From positions 4,898,001 through 4,962,000 of the forward strand of contig OY970256.1 of the NCBI GenBank assembly GCA_963715565.1: 64,000 bases of DNA, written 5' to 3'. The notes under the pieces were generated by a model. That model did not search any database and had not been told where the DNA came from. It was given only the letters and a program-made list of their open reading frames with translations. Shown here in pieces: positions 60,720-64,000 of this stretch; the first letter of the stretch is position 1; each line of letters opens with the position of its first letter. The translations under genes were made by a program, and so were the position numbers. The DNA is from JACVRN01 sp963715565 (GTDB lineage Bacteria > Acidobacteriota > Blastocatellia > Pyrinomonadales > Pyrinomonadaceae).

Positions 60720-60725
60720 AAGACG

Positions 60726-61394
60726 ATGGCAGAGGTCAAAGATAAAAGCGGCGCGCGCTTTCTAGTGCTGCTCCTCTTTCTGTTGGTGAGCGGAGTGGGC
60801 ATCAACCTGTGGTCGCGCGCAGGCGAAGCAAAAGTTGATCGCCGCGCTTTAAAAGATTTTCCGCAGACTGTCGGCTCCTGGCGACAGGTCGGCGCGGACC
60901 AGCGTTTCGACGCGGAGACCGAGCGTGTCCTTCGCGCAGACGATTATGTCTCGCGTGTCTACACGCGCGAGGACGGGCGCGCCGCGCAAGTTTACGTCGG
61001 CTACTATGCCACACAAAAAAACGGTGCGACCTATCACAGCCCGCTTAATTGTCTGCCCGGCTCGGGCTGGGAGATGAGCGAGCCTGGAAAAATCATGGTC
61101 ACGCCTGCGGGCGGCGCACGCTCGTTCGAAGCCAACCGTTACATTATTCAGAACGGCTCGGATCGCCAGCTTCTGGTCTACTGGTATCAGGGGCGCGGGC
61201 GCATCATGTCGAGCGAGTACTGGGGGAAGATTTACACGGTGATTGACAGCATTTCGCGCCGCCGATCCGACGGAGCAATGGTGCGCGTGATGATGCCGCT
61301 CGGTGCGGGACAGCAGGAACAGTCGGCGCTCGAAGCGGCTGTGAACCTGGCCGCAGAGGTCTCGCCCGTGCTGCCCGGCTTTGTGCCCGATTAA
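60726..61394 (+). CDS. epsI: EpsI family exosortase-associated protein
   Basis: 222 residues, starting 6 nt after the exosortase stop. One N-terminal membrane helix (FLVLLLFLLVSGVGINLWS) leads into the EpsI pattern: FPQTVGSWRQV, VYTREDGRAAQVYVGYYATQ, SPLNCLPGSGWEM, YWYQGRGR. EpsI is found with exosortases and is thought to act with them in exopolysaccharide export; the reaction is not known. Confidence 0.9.
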   Translation: MAEVKDKSGARFLVLLLFLLVSGVGINLWSRAGEAKVDRRALKDFPQTVGSWRQVGADQRFDAETERVLRADDYVSRVYTREDGRAAQVYVGYYATQKNGATYHSPLNCLPGSGWEMSEPGKIMVTPAGGARSFEANRYIIQNGSDRQLLVYWYQGRGRIMSSEYWGKIYTVIDSISRRRSDGAMVRVMMPLGAGQQEQSALEAAVNLAAEVSPVLPGFVPD

Positions 61395-61507
61395 AGAGGC
61401 ACGCGTTTGAAACTATAGTTATTTGAAGAGAATCCTGCGAAAGGCCGAAGGCGCAAGGGCGTCAGCGCCCGAGCGGTAAAGCTAAAGCATTAGTCGCTGT
61501 TTTCGGG

Positions 61508-61530
61508 AAAAGGCGAGCCATTAGCCTTTT
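61508..61530 (+). terminator. Possible terminator after EpsI
   Basis: AAAAGGC (61508-61514) and GCCTTTT (61524-61530) pair around a 9-nt loop and are followed by ACTCATTTT. The stem is short, so this is a weak terminator candidate. Confidence 0.4.
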
Positions 61531-61603
61531 ACTCATTTTGCCAACCGCCGGGGCCGAAGCTCTTGTGAGCCCTGCGGATGCGGCCTCGAACAACTTGAAT
61601 CTT

Positions 61604-61632
61604 TTGTGACATTGCCCGTCGCGCTCGATTTA
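61604..61632 (+). promoter_or_regulatory. Weak promoter candidate for the TPR lipoprotein gene
   Basis: TTGTGA (61604-61609) and GATTTA (61627-61632) are spaced 17 nt. The 351-nt gap 61395-61745 otherwise shows small hairpins (for example GGGCGTCAGCGCCC at about 61464) but no recognised RNA family. Confidence 0.3.
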
Positions 61633-61745
61633 AGCTAAAAGGTCGCTCAACTGTAAATCACTCGTTTCCATTCTTCTTCTCTCGCGAGATACCGCTTGCC
61701 CCGGCTCCCGTAGAGATTACCGGAAACAAGTTTCGGAGAGTGTCA

Positions 61746-64000
61746 ATGAAAATTAGAGAGTGCACACGTCCCCGCGCGCTTTCCCTTCTTTTACCCGCGC
61801 TTATTATCACCACACTGCTTGCCTTTACCGGCTGCTCGAATCCTGAAAAACTGAAGGCTGCGCACGTAGAGCGCGGCGAAAACTATCTCAAGGACAGGCG
61901 GTTCGAGGAAGCCTCTTTAGAATTTCGCAACGCGCTACAGATTGACGACCAGTTGGCTGCGGCCCACTGGGGCATGGCGCGCGCCCTCGAAGGCTTGGGT
62001 CGTGTGCCCGAAGCCATAATGGCGTTGCAGCGCACCATTCAGCTCGACCAGAACAATCTGGACGCGCGCGTCAAGCTCGGCAACTACTACGCCTTCTTCG
62101 GCAAGATGACGGACGCGGAAGCCTTAGCGCGCGAGGTGCTTCAGAAAAATCCGAACCACATCGAAGGCCACATCCTGATGGCGACCGTGCTCGCCTCGCA
62201 GGACAAACCCGCAGAGGCGCTCGCCGAATTGAACCGCGCCATAGAGCTTGACCCCAAGCGCACGGAATCTTACATCGCGCTCGCGCGCTTCTACTTAAAG
62301 AGAAACGATCAGGCACAGGTCGAAGCGACTCTGCTGCGCGCCATCGAAGTCAATCCGACATCTGCGCTGGCGCATTCGGAATACGGAAAGTACCTGGCGC
62401 AGACGAATCGTTTGGAGCAGGCTGAAAATGAGTTCAAACGCGCCGTAGAGCTTGAGCCGCAGAACCGCGACGCGCGCTTTGTCCTCGCCAGCTTCTATCT
62501 CGTCAACAACCAGTTGGACAAGGCCGAAGCAGCTTATAAAGCGCTCGCCGAGCTGGATAAAGATAAGCCCGACGCGCAGAGCGTCCTCGCGGATTTCTAT
62601 TCCTCTGTGGGACGCCACGACGATGCCATACGGATTTACACCGAGATGATTGCGAAGGCTCCTGATTCCCTGCGCGCGCGTTACCGACTGGGCGAAATCC
62701 TGCTCCAGCGCGGCGACATTAACGGCGCGACGGCGCAGGTGGACGAAGTCCTCAAGCGCAACGAGTTTGATATTCAGGGTCGCCTGCTGCGCGCGCGCAT
62801 CAACTTGCAGCAGGGCAACGCCAAACAATCAATCGAAGATTTGAAAGAGGTCTTGAAGCAGGAGCCGCAATCGCGCGCCGGTCTCTATTACATGTCGCAG
62901 GCGAGCCTGAAGGCCAACCAGCTTGAGCAGGCGCGCGTGTACGCTGGCGACCTCGAAAGATTTTATCCTGAATATCTCCCGGCCAAGCTCCTACAGGTGC
63001 AGATTAACCTGACGGCAGGCGATGCCAAGAGCGCGCTCTCAGTCTCGAACGAGCTGGTGAATCGGATGGCGAAGGCCGCGCCCGACCGCGATACTTCGCC
63101 GCAGATGCTCGCGGAATTGCGCGCACGCGCTCTATCTGCACGCGCCACGGCCCAGATGTTGCTCAATAACATCGCGGCTGCGCGCGCCGATTTTGAAGCA
63201 GCCCGCGCACAGGCTCCCAACTCCGCAGACTCTTACACGAACCTCGCCGCCGTCTCCATGCGCGAGAACAAGCTTGACGAAGCCGAGCAGTTTTACAATC
63301 AGGCGCTCGGTATTGACAGCCTGAACTTCGATGCCCTATATGGTTTGATTAAGCTCTACGCCCAACAGCAAAGGCTCGATCAAGCGCACGCGCGCGTAGA
63401 CCAGGCTCTCAGCGCGCAGCCCAACAACGCTTCACTGCATTATCTGAAAGCGAAAACGCATCTCCTGAGCCAGAACGCGCAGGGCGCGGAACAGGAGCTG
63501 CGGCGCACCATCGAGCTTGATCAAAAATACTTTGCCGCCTACATGGATTTGGCGGCGCTCTTTGTCGATCTCAAGCAGACGGACCAGGCCATCGCAGAGT
63601 ATCGCAAGATTATCGAGCGCAAGCCCGACAGCGCCGCTACCTATACACTAATCGGGATGCTCGAAGACGGTCGCGGCAACCGACAGGTGGCCGTCGAAAA
63701 TTATCGCAAGGCTTTGGAGATTGATCCGAACCTGACGATTGCCGCCAACAATCTGGCATGGAATTACGCGGCTTATGATTTGGGCAATCTGGACGAAGCC
63801 TTGCGCCTCGCGCAGGGCGTGGTGCAGCGATACCCTGACACTGCGGGCTTCCGCGACACGCTCGCGTGGGTCTACTACAAGAAGGGCGCGCACGCGGCGG
63901 CGGTCGAGCAGTTGCAGAAGGTGGTAGCGTTACAGTCTAACAATCCTGTCTATCGCTATCATCTTGGCCTTGCGCTCGCGGGCAAAGGCGACAAAGGAGC
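61746..64000 (+). CDS. prsT: PrsT-like TPR lipoprotein (runs off the right edge)
   Basis: At least 751 residues, without a stop before the window ends. GGAGAG 7-12 nt upstream supports ATG 61746. The N-terminus is a lipoprotein signal (LLPALIITTLLAFTGCSNPE, lipobox TGC), then uninterrupted TPR motifs (RRFEEASLEFRNALQIDDQLAAAHWGMARALEGLG and many more). It matches the PEP-CTERM-system TPR lipoprotein PrsT, an envelope protein that accompanies exosortase/EPS genes. It was read directly from the sequence. A role in outer-membrane export or assembly is inferred. Confidence 0.85.
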   Translation, partial: MKIRECTRPRALSLLLPALIITTLLAFTGCSNPEKLKAAHVERGENYLKDRRFEEASLEFRNALQIDDQLAAAHWGMARALEGLGRVPEAIMALQRTIQLDQNNLDARVKLGNYYAFFGKMTDAEALAREVLQKNPNHIEGHILMATVLASQDKPAEALAELNRAIELDPKRTESYIALARFYLKRNDQAQVEATLLRAIEVNPTSALAHSEYGKYLAQTNRLEQAENEFKRAVELEPQNRDARFVLASFYLVNNQLDKAEAAYKALAELDKDKPDAQSVLADFYSSVGRHDDAIRIYTEMIAKAPDSLRARYRLGEILLQRGDINGATAQVDEVLKRNEFDIQGRLLRARINLQQGNAKQSIEDLKEVLKQEPQSRAGLYYMSQASLKANQLEQARVYAGDLERFYPEYLPAKLLQVQINLTAGDAKSALSVSNELVNRMAKAAPDRDTSPQMLAELRARALSARATAQMLLNNIAAARADFEAARAQAPNSADSYTNLAAVSMRENKLDEAEQFYNQALGIDSLNFDALYGLIKLYAQQQRLDQAHARVDQALSAQPNNASLHYLKAKTHLLSQNAQGAEQELRRTIELDQKYFAAYMDLAALFVDLKQTDQAIAEYRKIIERKPDSAATYTLIGMLEDGRGNRQVAVENYRKALEIDPNLTIAANNLAWNYAAYDLGNLDEALRLAQGVVQRYPDTAGFRDTLAWVYYKKGAHAAAVEQLQKVVALQSNNPVYRYHLGLALAGKGDKG

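Noticed and set aside
61436..61500. Glycine-riboswitch-like string (GCCGAAGGCGCAAG) after EpsI
   Set aside because: The rest of the glycine aptamer, including the AAACTCTCAGGCAAAAGGAC-type strand, is absent, and the genes nearby have no glycine connection.

Overview
The window reads as one large extracellular/surface polysaccharide locus running into an exosortase (PEP-CTERM) module, almost all on the + strand, from a fairly GC-rich Gram-negative-type bacterium. A Solibacter-type C-terminal domain (as in TIGR03437) at the end of the beta-helix protein ending at 59337, together with PEP-CTERM/exosortase genes, points to Acidobacteriota, perhaps class Blastocatellia. The phylum is an inference from gene content; no rRNA or tRNA gene was seen.

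Layout. 0-7.4 kb: end of a glycosyltransferase, dTDP-L-rhamnose 4-epimerase, hexapeptide acyltransferase, membrane GT-C-like protein, AsnB-type amidotransferase, RmlA and an RmlC-like cupin. 7.4-13.9 kb: small membrane protein, methyltransferase with a kinase-like N-terminus, membrane sulfatase/phosphotransferase-like protein, GT4, SDR epimerase and a zinc-ribbon membrane protein. 13.9-21.4 kb: a lipid-carrier sugar-1-phosphate transferase fused to a CapD-like region, TPR protein, O-antigen polymerase/ligase, methyltransferase, thioesterase and UDP-glucuronate decarboxylase. 21.5-25.7 kb: acyl-CoA synthetase, a minus-strand zf-HC2 protein and a sigma-like HTH protein. 26-47 kb: second polymerase/ligase, two GT2, four GT4, Wzx-type flippase, three more AsnB-type amidotransferases, a heparinase II/III-like lyase and a membrane GT-C-like protein. 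47-51.6 kb: GDP-mannose 6-dehydrogenase (AlgD), DUF218 protein, secreted beta-helix protein and a PEP-CTERM protein on the minus strand. 52-64 kb: a large secreted dimethylformamidase-like multidomain protein, a second beta-helix protein behind two c-di-GMP-I riboswitches, exosortase, EpsI and a PrsT-like TPR lipoprotein that runs off the end.

How the genes fit together: nucleotide sugars (rhamnose/6-deoxy-talose branch, UDP-xylose-type, GDP-mannuronate) are built onto a lipid carrier by the 13.9 kb transferase and the glycosyltransferases. The repeat units are decorated (acyl, methyl, possibly amide groups on uronic acids), flipped by Wzx and polymerised. The exosortase module anchors PEP-CTERM protein(s) in the same envelope. 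c-di-GMP is the only regulatory input visible in the sequence.

The most unusual feature is a family of at least twelve intergenic hairpins, spread from 1.6 to 48.5 kb. Their arms are made of reiterated 7-, 8- or 9-nt words. Several pairs of arms differ by a whole number of words, some hairpins are nested inside others, and related cores recur in opposite orientation. They sit between co-directional genes and often leave no Shine-Dalgarno sequence before the next start codon. They resemble in style the short tandemly repeated heptamers of cyanobacteria but look like a distinct, possibly mobile, hairpin family.
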